A DNA stretch of 39,046 nucleotides from an uncultured Alphaproteobacteria bacterium. Lineage in GTDB: Bacteria > Pseudomonadota > Alphaproteobacteria > HIMB59 > GCA-002718135. Position numbers and translations under genes: made by a program. Shown here one piece after another: positions 24,500-32,770 of the stretch. Below the pieces are notes generated by a model that saw only the letters and a program-made list of their open reading frames with translations, did no database searches and had not been told where the DNA came from. How positions within the stretch are numbered: position 1 is the stretch's first letter; each line of letters starts with the position of its first letter. The stretch lies in assembly GCA_902575375.1 (NCBI GenBank), contig CACGRD010000009.1, forward strand, positions 1-39,046, read 5' to 3'.

Positions 24500-25627
24500 T
24501 TATATAACTTTGTTTGCTAATTTAGTTCCTTCAACTAAAGAATGAAGTTTTTCATAACAAATATTTTCATCAATTTTGCCAAATCCTGCAAAAGTACTAA
24601 ATCCGCAATCAGTTCCAGCCATTAGTTGGTCTTTTGGAATTACCGTTGAAAACTGAATTAATCTATCTGCTACTACCTCAGGGTGCTCAACAAAATTTGA
24701 TGTTGAATCGATAACACCAGGAACTAAAACTTTATCTTTTGGTAATTTAATATCTTGAAAAACTTTCCACTCATGTGCGTGTCTGGGATTTGATGACTCA
24801 ATTAAAAAATATTTAATTTTAGATTTTAAAATTATTGGTAATATTTTTTCTAGTGGGATATCATGTGTATGAGGTCCTTCATAGTTTCCCCAACAAATAT
24901 GCATTCTAGTCATATTAACATCTACATTAGTTAAAGCTTCATTCAAACACTCAATTTGAATTTCCGCACGTTTTAAAAATTCTTGTTCGGATAATTCCTT
25001 AAAATTCATATGTCTAGCTAATGCAAGATCAGGACAATCTAATTGCACTTGTATATTTGATTTAGTAATTGTCTCATACTCAATAGCCATAATTTCTGAA
25101 AGTTTATGTAAATATTCATCATCTGTTTTATAAAACCTATTTGGCATAAATACATTTATGACACCTGGTGATGCAGCATTCATAAATGCTTTTTGATGAT
25201 TGTTTTTATCTAATGAATTTTTAAAATTCTCTAAGTCTTTATTTAATGAATCTTTATCTTTGATTTTTAATGCATTAGTACAACACGGTCTGCTATACGT
25301 TGGTGTACCCCCACTTTTAGCTATTTTTTCTTTATACTCTGGAAAATCATCTAAATCAGCTGGTGCTCTTCTTTCACTTTCTCCAGAAAAACCATCTATC
25401 CTATCTTTTATATAAGTGGCATAACTTATTTTACTCATTTCACCGTCACTTATATAATCAATACCAACTTCGATCTGTTTTTTAACAATTGTCTCAACAT
25501 TTTTTTTCAATATATTATTGAAATCTTCTTTAATAAATTTTTCACCCCGATCTTTAGAAAATAAAATTTCTGAAAGTCCTTTTGATCTAGGCAAGCTGCC
25601 TACATGTGTAGTTAATATTTTAGACAT
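24500..25627 (-). CDS. MetE C-terminal-domain-like zinc alkyltransferase family protein (copy 2)
   Basis: A 375-aa stand-alone MetE-like barrel protein. It opens TTHVGSLPRSKGL, a hallmark of this family, and carries probable zinc ligands His243 and Cys245 (MHICWGN), Glu277 (LIESSNPRHAHEW) and Cys341 (AGTDCGF). The N-terminal half of full MetE is missing, and the folate/glutamate-tail features of true methionine synthase are not evident to me. Epoxyalkane:coenzyme M transferase belongs to the same superfamily with a similar length, so alkyl transfer to a thiol other than homocysteine is possible. It is the last gene of the cupin/NTF2/MetE-like operon, suggesting a catabolic demethylation or alkyl-transfer step. 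Only distant similarity to copy 1 (12025-13074) is visible. Confidence 0.8.
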   Translation of the reverse strand: MSKILTTHVGSLPRSKGLSEILFSKDRGEKFIKEDFNNILKKNVETIVKKQIEVGIDYISDGEMSKISYATYIKDRIDGFSGESERRAPADLDDFPEYKEKIAKSGGTPTYSRPCCTNALKIKDKDSLNKDLENFKNSLDKNNHQKAFMNAASPGVINVFMPNRFYKTDDEYLHKLSEIMAIEYETITKSNIQVQLDCPDLALARHMNFKELSEQEFLKRAEIQIECLNEALTNVDVNMTRMHICWGNYEGPHTHDIPLEKILPIILKSKIKYFLIESSNPRHAHEWKVFQDIKLPKDKVLVPGVIDSTSNFVEHPEVVADRLIQFSTVIPKDQLMAGTDCGFSTFAGFGKIDENICYEKLHSLVEGTKLANKVI

Positions 25628-25634
25628 TTTTTAA

Positions 25635-26609
25635 TTAACCTGTTTTTATCAAGATTTGTTTCCAAATTGCAGTTTCATCAAATAAAACCCATTCGTTCTT
25701 TATACCTCTTGGTCCTATTTCGGCATGATTAATTCCCATAATATAAATCTCAGAATTAGAAGCTTGCCCAAATATACCATTCCCACTGTGCTTCCCAACT
25801 AAAGACCAGCGTATAGCAACTTTTTTTGGTTGATTTTCTTCTACAGTAAAACTTTTATGTTCTATTCTAAAAAGAGCATCTGGGAAAGATTGTCTTAAAT
25901 TTAGCCAGAAATTTGTTACATCATCGATACCATAACAAACAAAACCTCCTGGTTGAAATTGTTGAACTGATCTGTCATATTTTTTTTCAATTGTAGATTT
26001 AGAATTAATATTAAGAATGTTTTCTAAATTTTCTGCATATTGATCAGCTATATTATTTTTTGATAAAATTGGTGGTGTATAACTTGATTCTTGAGATGAA
26101 TTCTTATCAAATGGTTTAATGCAATTCTTTATTCCACCTTCTTGTTTTATTAAAATTGCTGCATATTTTTTTGGATCTATTTCTAGCTGTCTAACAATTG
26201 CTCCTTGATCTCTAACTAACCATTCATCATAAACTTGATTATTCTTACAAGCGCAGTCAGCAATGACTCTGTATACAAGTTTTTTATTTGTTGCTTTCCC
26301 ATATAAACCATCTTTTACATGAGTGGCTTTACTAAGAATTCTATGAGAAGATAAAAACCCTTCATCTTCGTTACCAATCCAAATTACATCTTCACCTAAT
26401 AATTGCCTATCTGGAAATTCGTCTAAAGTTGCATTAGTTGCATCAACTACTGTATTAGGTCCATAAATGATTCCCATAGGTGATCTAACAGGAATATTTT
26501 CAGCATAATATTCCATAATTGAGTTAACATCTTTTTCTTCCCATATCTGATGAGTTATTTTTAGAATATAATCTGGAAGATTTTCAAACTTGTTATTAAA
26601 ACCTTTCAT
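25635..26609 (-). CDS. Tandem NTF2/SnoaL-like domain protein (copy 2)
   Basis: A 324-aa soluble protein with two SnoaL-like halves. The first half shows IWEEKDVNSIMEYYAENIPVRSPMGIIYG, DEFPDRQLLGEDVIW and a DEWLVRDQGAI strand. The second half has the pattern FWLNLRQSFPDALFRIEHKSF, KKVAIRWSLVGKHSG and NEWVLFDETAIWKQI. Short polar segments and the FPD...W pattern fit the NTF2 fold, often seen in polyketide-cyclase-like and isomerase-like proteins. It is more divergent than copies 1 and 3 and lacks their GPAGIGT motif. It lies between the bicupin and MetE-like genes with gaps of 12 and 7 bp. No specific reaction can be assigned. Confidence 0.72.
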   Translation of the reverse strand: MKGFNNKFENLPDYILKITHQIWEEKDVNSIMEYYAENIPVRSPMGIIYGPNTVVDATNATLDEFPDRQLLGEDVIWIGNEDEGFLSSHRILSKATHVKDGLYGKATNKKLVYRVIADCACKNNQVYDEWLVRDQGAIVRQLEIDPKKYAAILIKQEGGIKNCIKPFDKNSSQESSYTPPILSKNNIADQYAENLENILNINSKSTIEKKYDRSVQQFQPGGFVCYGIDDVTNFWLNLRQSFPDALFRIEHKSFTVEENQPKKVAIRWSLVGKHSGNGIFGQASNSEIYIMGINHAEIGPRGIKNEWVLFDETAIWKQILIKTG

Positions 26610-26621
26610 ATAACTGAATTC

Positions 26622-27593
26622 TTAATTTGTTTGTCTTATAATAAATAAATTTCCATCCTCATCACTTATCTGCTTAATTGATCGTGATGAGTTTTTTGGT
26701 ACTGAAAAAGTATCCTTGTCCTTAATTACTACTTTCTCTCCATCACAATCTATTTCCCATTCACCAGATAAACAATGATATACTTCTGATTTCTCAAATT
26801 TGTATTCATGTATATGGGCATTTTTTCCATGGAGAAGTGAAAGGCTAAATCCTGTTAAATGCGGTATGTTTGGAATAAATGATTTATTATGAATATTAAA
26901 TTGATCAAGGTAATTAATAATTTTATTGGATTGATAGTGTTCATCATCAACAAAGTATTTATCTTTTTCATCAAATCGAATGACAAACTTTTCTATATCT
27001 TCTGAGGAATAATGATCAAAACTCTTTAATTCATCTTCTTTTAATGGTTGAATAATTTTAGTTTCATCAGTAATTTTCTGTTTTTCTGTATCTACTAAAG
27101 AATTATCATTCATTAATACCATACCAGAATCTTTTGCATCTTTTAAAAGTTTTGGAGTCCAGGTGATTACACCTGGATCATTTTCACCTAAAACTACAAA
27201 CATTAACGCTTCTTCTTTGCTTACATTTTGAAAACCTCTAAACATATTTGTAGGGAAAGAAGCAATATCACCTTTTTTAAGTATTACCTCTCCTTCTGTG
27301 CCATCAACTCCCCAATAGAAACGCCAAGCACCAGAATGAATTATAAATACTTCAGCAGTTGTATGGCTATGTAATCCAGAACCGTTCATTGGAGCAGCAC
27401 TTACAGCTCCAATATTGAAGCCATGCGCTTCAGCTATTTTAACATTTTGTTTAGCATCTTCACTAACACCTGGGCCTATTACAGAATAATTTTTCCTATC
27501 TTGATGTCCCTTTAATTTTCCTTCTACAAAAGGAATAGTACTTGGAATAAGTTCCTCAAATTTTGCTAATCTTGTAGTAATATTAATTGACAT
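26622..27593 (-). CDS. Bicupin-domain protein
   Basis: A 323-aa protein with two cupin barrels. The N-terminal one has GLHSHTTAEVFIIHSGAWRFYWG and later GDIASFPTNMFRGFQN; the two histidines and the glutamate could bind a metal. The C-terminal one has NAHIHEYKFEKSEVYHCLSGEWEIDCDG and KDTFSVPKNSSRSIKQI. Bicupins include dioxygenases, isomerases and decarboxylases. There is no signal peptide. It is the first gene of a minus-strand operon (cupin, NTF2-like, MetE-like), with a candidate LacI-type operator 28 bp upstream. A catalytic role on the imported substrate is likely but unspecified. Confidence 0.82.
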   Translation of the reverse strand: MSINITTRLAKFEELIPSTIPFVEGKLKGHQDRKNYSVIGPGVSEDAKQNVKIAEAHGFNIGAVSAAPMNGSGLHSHTTAEVFIIHSGAWRFYWGVDGTEGEVILKKGDIASFPTNMFRGFQNVSKEEALMFVVLGENDPGVITWTPKLLKDAKDSGMVLMNDNSLVDTEKQKITDETKIIQPLKEDELKSFDHYSSEDIEKFVIRFDEKDKYFVDDEHYQSNKIINYLDQFNIHNKSFIPNIPHLTGFSLSLLHGKNAHIHEYKFEKSEVYHCLSGEWEIDCDGEKVVIKDKDTFSVPKNSSRSIKQISDEDGNLFIIRQTN

Positions 27594-27620
27594 ATCTTTA
27601 TGATATTTTATTCATTTTTT

Positions 27621-27635
27621 TTGAATATTATTCAA
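27621..27635. promoter_or_regulatory. ttgaata-t-tattcaa palindrome, candidate LacI-family operator (site 2)
   Basis: ttgaatattattcaa has perfect 7-bp arms around one base and differs from site 1 (23458-23473) only by one fewer central base. It lies between the bicupin (minus) and the NTF2-like gene (plus). An imperfect third half-site follows at 27640 (ttgaataaatcaa). Position and sequence both suggest control by the LacI regulator at 23500. Confidence 0.58.
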
Positions 27636-27682
27636 ATTATTGAATAAATCAATTAATATTTATTAGTATGTAAATAATTTTT

Positions 27683-28780
27683 ATGACAAATAAAATTGAA
27701 GATTTTGAAACAGGGGAAAAAGAAAACAAGAAAATAATTTTTGTAGATTTAAGTACAAGTGAAAATTTAGAAAATAAAAAAAAATTTAAATATTTATTAA
27801 ATAAAGTTGCTGAATCTCCTTTAGATGAATTAGGAGTTAATTTAAAAAACTTATACCATGAAGAAGCTGAATTAAATGCTTTTCATCCAATAAATGAAAT
27901 AAGTGGTGTTGAGAATATAAAAAATAAACTTTGGATACCTCTAAAAGAAGCTTTTCCAGATCTCGAAAGAAGAAATATAATTGTAATTGGAGGATCTTAT
28001 AGAGACAAAGTATTTGTATCGTTTGTTAGCTATCTAACTGGAACATTTGTCAACGAATGGCTCGGTGTTATACCCACAAAAAAAAATATTTATCTTAGAA
28101 CTTGCGAAGCTCATCAAATCTCTAATGGTAAAATTATAAAATCATATGTTTTAATTGATACAGTTGATTTTATTAGACAAGCTGGACACTGGCCAATTAA
28201 TAAATCTTTAGGAGCAGAAGGTATGTGGTCAGCGCCTATTACTGGAGATGGAGAAAATAATGAAAATTTTGACAACGAATTATCTTTAGAATCTTTAAAT
28301 CAAGCATTAACCATGCAGCGAAGTTTAAATATTAAGCCCGAAAGTGATCCAAACTCAAACAAAGATTATATAAGAGATAAATTACTTAATCATCCTCAAA
28401 AAAATTATTGGCATCCAAAAATGATGTGGCACGGACCTGCAGGAATAGGAACTGCAAGAGGTTTAAAAGGATATGTAGAATATCATCAACTTCCATTTAG
28501 ACTTACATTTAAAGAAAGGGATTATTGGAAAATTGGACATTATATTGAAATTGGTGATGGTAATTATTCAATGACTGGAGGTTGGCATAGCATAGAATGC
28601 ATTCATGGTTCAAAAGAATGGTTAGGTTATGAGCCAACTAATAAAAAAATTACAATAAGAGTTATGGATTTTTATTTACATCATGAAGGGCTGATTAGAG
28701 AAAATTGGGTACCAATCGATATAGCACATATACTAGATCAAATAGGTGTTGATATCTTTAAATTAATTCATAAAAAATAA
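27683..28780 (+). CDS. Tandem NTF2/SnoaL-like domain protein (copy 3)
   Basis: A 365-aa soluble protein, paralogous to the one at 17426-18499. The first SnoaL-like half contains [28 protein letters not shown] and [16 protein letters not shown]. The second has the block [31 protein letters not shown] and the closing [28 protein letters not shown]. The shared GPAGIGT.RG and LIRENWV segments must be structurally or functionally important for this subfamily. It is divergent from the bicupin operon and 2 bp ahead of the HpsN-like dehydrogenase gene, so the two are probably co-translated. The N-terminal about 30 residues are lysine/glutamate-rich and of low complexity. Function unknown. Confidence 0.75.
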   Translation: MTNKIEDFETGEKENKKIIFVDLSTSENLENKKKFKYLLNKVAESPLDELGVNLKNLYHEEAELNAFHPINEISGVENIKNKLWIPLKEAFPDLERRNIIVIGGSYRDKVFVSFVSYLTGTFVNEWLGVIPTKKNIYLRTCEAHQISNGKIIKSYVLIDTVDFIRQAGHWPINKSLGAEGMWSAPITGDGENNENFDNELSLESLNQALTMQRSLNIKPESDPNSNKDYIRDKLLNHPQKNYWHPKMMWHGPAGIGTARGLKGYVEYHQLPFRLTFKERDYWKIGHYIEIGDGNYSMTGGWHSIECIHGSKEWLGYEPTNKKITIRVMDFYLHHEGLIRENWVPIDIAHILDQIGVDIFKLIHKK

Positions 28781-28782
28781 TT

Positions 28783-30102
28783 ATGGCAATTGAATATTTA
28801 AAAAAAGGATTAGATGAAAAACAAAGAATTGAAGATAATGATAAGGTAAAAAAAATTGTTGAGGAAACATTAAGTAAAATTGAGTCAGAAGGTGATAAAC
28901 ACATTAGAGAGTTATCTCAAAAATTTGATAACTATTCACCAGTTAGTTTTAGGTTAAATGAAGATCAAATTAATCAATTAATCAGTGAAGTCTCTGATGA
29001 TGATAAAGAAGATATTAAATTTGCTCAGAAACAAGTGCGCACGTTTGCTGAAGCACAACTAAAAACTTTAAATGAATTAGAAGTAGAAACGCACCCAGGT
29101 GTTATTCTTGGTCATAAGAATATACCTGTACAAGCAGTCGGTTGCTACGTTCCGGCTGGTAAATTTCCAATGGTGGCTTCTGCACATATGTCAGTTGTTA
29201 CTGCCTCTGTTGCTGGGGTCCCAAGAATTGTAGCCACTACTCCACCTTTTAAAGGTAAACCAAATCCAGCAGTTGTAACAGCAATGAAAATGGGTGGTGC
29301 TCACGAAATTTATGTTTTAGGAGGAATGCAAGGAGTTGGTGCAATGGCTATTGGTACAGAAACTATTAAACCAGTCGATATGCTTGTTGGACCTGGCAAT
29401 GCATTTGTTGCTGAAGCGAAAAGACAATTGTATGGCAAAGTTGGTATCGATTTATTTGCTGGTCCAACTGAAACAATGGTTATTGCTGATGAAACTGTTG
29501 ATGGTGAAATATGTGCAACTGATCTATTAGGACAAGCTGAACATGGATATAATTCTCCTGCTGTAATGATAACAAACTCAAGAAAACTTGCAGAAGAAAC
29601 ATTTAAAGAAATTGAAAGAATTTTAGAAATTTTACCTACTAAAGAAACAGCAAGTAAAAGCTGGAGAGATTATGGGGAAATTATTTTATGTGACACCTAT
29701 GAAGAGATGTTATCTAAAGCAAATGAAATAGCTTCAGAGCACGTTCAAGTAATGACAAAAAAAGATGATTGGTTTTTGGCAAATATGACTACTTACGGCG
29801 CTTTATTTTTGGGTGCTAGAACCAATGTTGCTAACGGTGACAAAGTGATAGGCACTAACCATACACTTCCTACTAAAAAAGCTGGAAGATATACTGGTGG
29901 TTTATGGGTTGGTAAGTTTATTAAAACACACACTTATCAAAAGATTACGACAGATGAAGCTGCCACTCTCATCGGAGAATATGGATCTAGGCTTTCACAT
30001 TTAGAAGGTTTTATAGGTCATGCAGAACAATGTAATGTAAGAGTAAGACGATATGGGAAAAAAAATGTTGGATATGGAAAACCAGCAGGAGAAAAAATTT
30101 AG
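28783..30102 (+). CDS. Histidinol-dehydrogenase-family enzyme, sulfopropanediol 3-dehydrogenase (HpsN)-like
   Basis: A 439-aa zinc- and NAD-dependent dehydrogenase. The HisD catalytic set is present: Gln251 and His254 ([11 protein letters not shown]), Glu319/His320 (SEHVQVM), Asp353 ([14 protein letters not shown]) and His413 ([10 protein letters not shown]). It performs alcohol-to-acid oxidation in this family. The neighbourhood has no other histidine genes. The Lys354 after the metal-binding Asp (GDK), plus AVGCYVPAG and RDYGEIILC, resemble HpsN of Ruegeria as I recall it, which oxidises (R)-dihydroxypropanesulfonate to sulfolactate; true HisD usually has GDYASG. That would feed the dehydrogenase and ComDE at the left edge. 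A different polyol substrate is possible, since several HisD paralog clades exist in marine alphaproteobacteria. Confidence 0.75.
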   Translation: MAIEYLKKGLDEKQRIEDNDKVKKIVEETLSKIESEGDKHIRELSQKFDNYSPVSFRLNEDQINQLISEVSDDDKEDIKFAQKQVRTFAEAQLKTLNELEVETHPGVILGHKNIPVQAVGCYVPAGKFPMVASAHMSVVTASVAGVPRIVATTPPFKGKPNPAVVTAMKMGGAHEIYVLGGMQGVGAMAIGTETIKPVDMLVGPGNAFVAEAKRQLYGKVGIDLFAGPTETMVIADETVDGEICATDLLGQAEHGYNSPAVMITNSRKLAEETFKEIERILEILPTKETASKSWRDYGEIILCDTYEEMLSKANEIASEHVQVMTKKDDWFLANMTTYGALFLGARTNVANGDKVIGTNHTLPTKKAGRYTGGLWVGKFIKTHTYQKITTDEAATLIGEYGSRLSHLEGFIGHAEQCNVRVRRYGKKNVGYGKPAGEKI

Positions 30103-30103
30103 T

Positions 30104-30499
30104 TTATTTTAATTTCCCTTTAACTCTCATTTCATTTCTAATTTTTGTTGCCGAGATATCATGTATTTCTTTTCCTAAATCATGTTCTGTAAATGAATAA
30201 CCAACTCCTCTTCCGTAAGAAATATCAATAATGTTTGGAACCTTAACAACTACATATTCTTTTCCATCAGTAAAACCATGTTGAGCTAAACCTTCATTAA
30301 TTTTCGCTTGTACTTCTTCAAATTGAAATGGATTGTCAGCTTGACCTTCTACACCTGCATCTACACCTCCCACGTCACGATACATAATACATACCTGACC
30401 TGTTTTCTGAAGTGCTCTTTTAAATAATTCTGTATGTCCATGATGCCATGGTTGCCATCTACCTAACATTTGTACTGTTGGTTTTTTCCAATCAAACAT
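30104..30499 (-). CDS. Small HxGH-motif nucleotidyltransferase
   Basis: A 131-aa cytidylyltransferase-like protein. GRWQPWHHGHTELFKRAL (13-30) carries the HxGH nucleotide-binding motif (His19-His22) and ISATKIRNEMR (114-124) is the matching C-terminal ISxxxxR motif. It is only the minimal Rossmann core. It overlaps the preceding mini APS kinase gene by 8 bp and CysQ is next upstream. Together they look like an activation module in which one protein transfers a nucleotide and the other phosphorylates. ATP sulfurylase shares this fold but is normally far larger, so a sulfurylase role is speculative. Its stop lies 1 bp from the convergent HpsN-like gene stop. Confidence 0.75.
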   Translation of the reverse strand: MFDWKKPTVQMLGRWQPWHHGHTELFKRALQKTGQVCIMYRDVGGVDAGVEGQADNPFQFEEVQAKINEGLAQHGFTDGKEYVVVKVPNIIDISYGRGVGYSFTEHDLGKEIHDISATKIRNEMRVKGKLK

Positions 30500-30905
30500 T
30501 TTTAATCTCCTTTGCTAGATTTTCTATTTCTTCATCTGATAAAAATTTAGTTATTTTAATGTCAGTTTTACTTGGTTGTTCAAACATTTTATTTGTATCT
30601 TCAAACCTACCTTCTTTAATAGTATCCAGCCAGATAACAAAATCAGGCCCAAAAGCTTCTCTTGCTTTTTCAGTTGGTGCTACGAAATCACAAATTACCC
30701 ATCTTCCATTTTGTTTTTCGAAATCGGCAAATGTTTTCATTCTATTGGCTTGTCGTATTCTACCTTCCATCGTAAAATCCCAATCGTTTGCTGACTTCCT
30801 GACTACATCTGCGTTATACCAAGCACAATTATCAATTACTTTAATAAGCCTTTCAGCTAACCAAGTTTTACCAGCACCAGGAAGACCACAAATAAGTATT
30901 TTCAT
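30492..30905 (-). CDS. Mini adenylylsulfate kinase-like P-loop protein
   Basis: A 137-aa P-loop kinase, clearly shorter than CysC (about 200 aa). Walker A is GLPGAGKTW (7-15). YNADVVRKSANDWDFTMEGRIRQANRMK corresponds to the APS-kinase 'DGDNVR...FS..DR..NIRR' region, and RWVICDFVAPTEKARE to the following strand and 'SP' loop. The C-terminal lid region is abbreviated (DTIKEGRFEDTNKMFEQP). It may phosphorylate APS to PAPS or a related nucleotide-activated compound. It overlaps the nucleotidyltransferase gene by 8 bp and is followed upstream by CysQ, whose usual job is removing PAP. Similar small APS-kinase-like proteins occur in marine phages and bacteria. Confidence 0.75.
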   Translation of the reverse strand: MKILICGLPGAGKTWLAERLIKVIDNCAWYNADVVRKSANDWDFTMEGRIRQANRMKTFADFEKQNGRWVICDFVAPTEKAREAFGPDFVIWLDTIKEGRFEDTNKMFEQPSKTDIKITKFLSDEEIENLAKEIKNV

Positions 30906-30916
30906 ATGATTATAAT

Positions 30917-31708
30917 TTAAATTTTTGCTATAAAGTTAGGGTTGATAACACTTTCTTTCGTGTTGTATAGTATTATATTTTTATTAAAATCTTTAACTGA
31001 ACCTCCTGCCTCTTCAAGAATAATATGTCCAGCAGCAATATCCCATTCTGAAGTTGGACCTAGTCTAGGATAAATATTTGCCTTACTTTCAGCTAAGTAA
31101 CAAAATTTAAGAGAACTACCAATTTGGATTAACTCAAAATTATTACAATTATCATTTATCCAATTATCAAAATCTTTATTAGAGTGTGATCGACTACCAA
31201 TAACTTTTGTTAAATTACTTTTATCTTTAACAGAATTTATTTTTATAAAATCTTTAGTTGATTCAATATTTGACTCTGTAATTAATTTATATGCACCATA
31301 GTTTTTTAAAGCGTAATAAAGCAAAGACTTAGCAGGTGCATATATAATTCCAAATATTGGTGAATTATTTTTTATTAATGCAATATTAACTGTAAATTCT
31401 CCATTTTTTTTAATAAATTCTTTAGTTCCATCTAATGGATCTATTAACCAATATGAATTCCAATTTTTTCTTTCTTGCCATCCTACTAGACTTTCTTCGC
31501 TTAATATAGGAACATTCGGACTAAAAGATTTTAATCTGTTTAAAATTAAATTATTTGATTTGATATCAGCTTCAGTAATGGGTGAATTGTCATCTTTTAT
31601 TTCTACATTAAAAGATTTTTTATATACTTTTTGAATTTCCTTACCTGCATTTATAGCAGTATTTAATATTTTTAATAAATTTTTTGATTTATGTAATTCT
31701 AAGTACAT
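30917..31708 (-). CDS. cysQ: 3'(2'),5'-bisphosphate nucleotidase / inositol-phosphatase family (CysQ-like)
   Basis: A 263-aa Mg-dependent, Li-sensitive-type phosphatase. Metal-binding motifs in order: ILSEES, WLIDPLDGTKEFIKKNGEFTVNIALI (the DPxDGT site) and SEWDIAAGHIILEEAGG. The KEF after DGT is characteristic of CysQ as opposed to inositol monophosphatase. CysQ hydrolyses PAP, the by-product of PAPS-dependent sulfation or reduction, to AMP. Its proximity (11 bp) to the mini APS kinase gene fits that role. Substrate specificity across this superfamily is loose, so other sugar or inositol phosphates cannot be excluded. Confidence 0.85.
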   Translation of the reverse strand: MYLELHKSKNLLKILNTAINAGKEIQKVYKKSFNVEIKDDNSPITEADIKSNNLILNRLKSFSPNVPILSEESLVGWQERKNWNSYWLIDPLDGTKEFIKKNGEFTVNIALIKNNSPIFGIIYAPAKSLLYYALKNYGAYKLITESNIESTKDFIKINSVKDKSNLTKVIGSRSHSNKDFDNWINDNCNNFELIQIGSSLKFCYLAESKANIYPRLGPTSEWDIAAGHIILEEAGGSVKDFNKNIILYNTKESVINPNFIAKI

Positions 31709-31742
31709 GATTCTTTTAATAGAATTTTTTTATTAACTAAAA

Positions 31743-32654
31743 TTATATGTAAATGAAATACATATATCCAAAATACAAAGTTAATCCGATAATTCCATAA
31801 ATACGTCCAATTTTTTTAACAAAGATCATAAACATTAAAATTAATGCTGTAATTGATAACATGAAATATAAGTCTTGATTTGCTAAAACTGCAGGAACTT
31901 TAAAATTACCAAAAAATGAACTAATACCAAGAACGCCCAATATATTGTAAATATTAGACCCCAGAATATTTCCTAGAGCAAAATCAATCTTTTTTCTAAA
32001 TGCAGAAACAATACCAACTGCTAGTTCTGGAAGAGAAGTTCCAAAAGCTACTAATGATAATCCAATTACTGAAGCTGGAACATTATAAGTTCTTGCAATA
32101 TTAATTGCTGAGTCAACAAGTAAATCTGCACCAAATACTAAACATACTATGCCTATTATAATTAATATTAATGATATAGTTATCGAATAATCATTTTTAT
32201 CTATTTCTAAATTATCAATTTCTCCTTTTTTTATTTGAACATACATTAGATAAATTAATGATGTAATTGCAACTAAACCAAAAATAAAATTAAAATAAAA
32301 AAAAGTCATAATAATTAATACAATTCCTAAAATAATATTTATCCAAGCTTGGTTAATCTGATTTTTATTTATATTTATAATTGGAAAAATTAATGTTGTA
32401 GTGGCCATTACAAGTATCAAATTTGCAATATTACTTCCAACAACAGCGCCTAAAGCAAGATCTGAAAAATCATTAAGAACTGCATTAATACTGCTTGCCA
32501 ATTCAGGTAACGATGTTCCACCCGCTACAATTACAACACCAATTGCAAACAATGAGATATTAATCTTTCTTCCAAAACTAACCGAACCTCTTATAATTAT
32601 TTCAGCACCTAAAACTAGAAGCCCTAATCCAATAATAGAAAATAAAATATCCAT
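31743..32654 (-). CDS. Na+/Ca2+ (CaCA) antiporter family protein, YrbG-like
   Basis: A 303-aa inner-membrane protein with ten hydrophobic segments in two inverted halves. Each half holds the alpha-repeat signature of the calcium/cation antiporter superfamily: VIVAGGTSLPELASS in the first and SLVAFGTSLPELAVG in the second, each followed by an LGxxxGSNIxN stretch (LGAVVGSNIAN and LGNILGSNIYN). Such proteins exchange Ca2+ (or other cations) for Na+ or H+, a plausible need in seawater. It lies 34 bp before cysQ and 116 bp after xsc. The link to sulfur metabolism is not obvious. Confidence 0.9.
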   Translation of the reverse strand: MDILFSIIGLGLLVLGAEIIIRGSVSFGRKINISLFAIGVVIVAGGTSLPELASSINAVLNDFSDLALGAVVGSNIANLILVMATTTLIFPIININKNQINQAWINIILGIVLIIMTFFYFNFIFGLVAITSLIYLMYVQIKKGEIDNLEIDKNDYSITISLILIIIGIVCLVFGADLLVDSAINIARTYNVPASVIGLSLVAFGTSLPELAVGIVSAFRKKIDFALGNILGSNIYNILGVLGISSFFGNFKVPAVLANQDLYFMLSITALILMFMIFVKKIGRIYGIIGLTLYFGYMYFIYI

Positions 32655-32770
32655 TGAAAATTTTTTATTATTTAAGTTAGTTATATGTTTAAATTAAATA
32701 GTATATAATAAATAAATTTTTCTAAATTATGCACGAAAGTTTTGACTATATTACAAGTGATCAGAAATAA

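Noticed and set aside
30448-30909. Plus-strand ORF of 153 aa opposite the mini APS kinase
   Set aside because: It covers almost exactly the antisense of a gene with clear P-loop and APS-kinase motifs; its serine/leucine-rich translation is typical of an antisense frame.
32729-32770. 13-codon ORF (MHESFDYITSDQK) between xsc and the antiporter
   Set aside because: Too short, no ribosome-binding site, and opposite in orientation to both neighbours; such ORFs are expected by chance.
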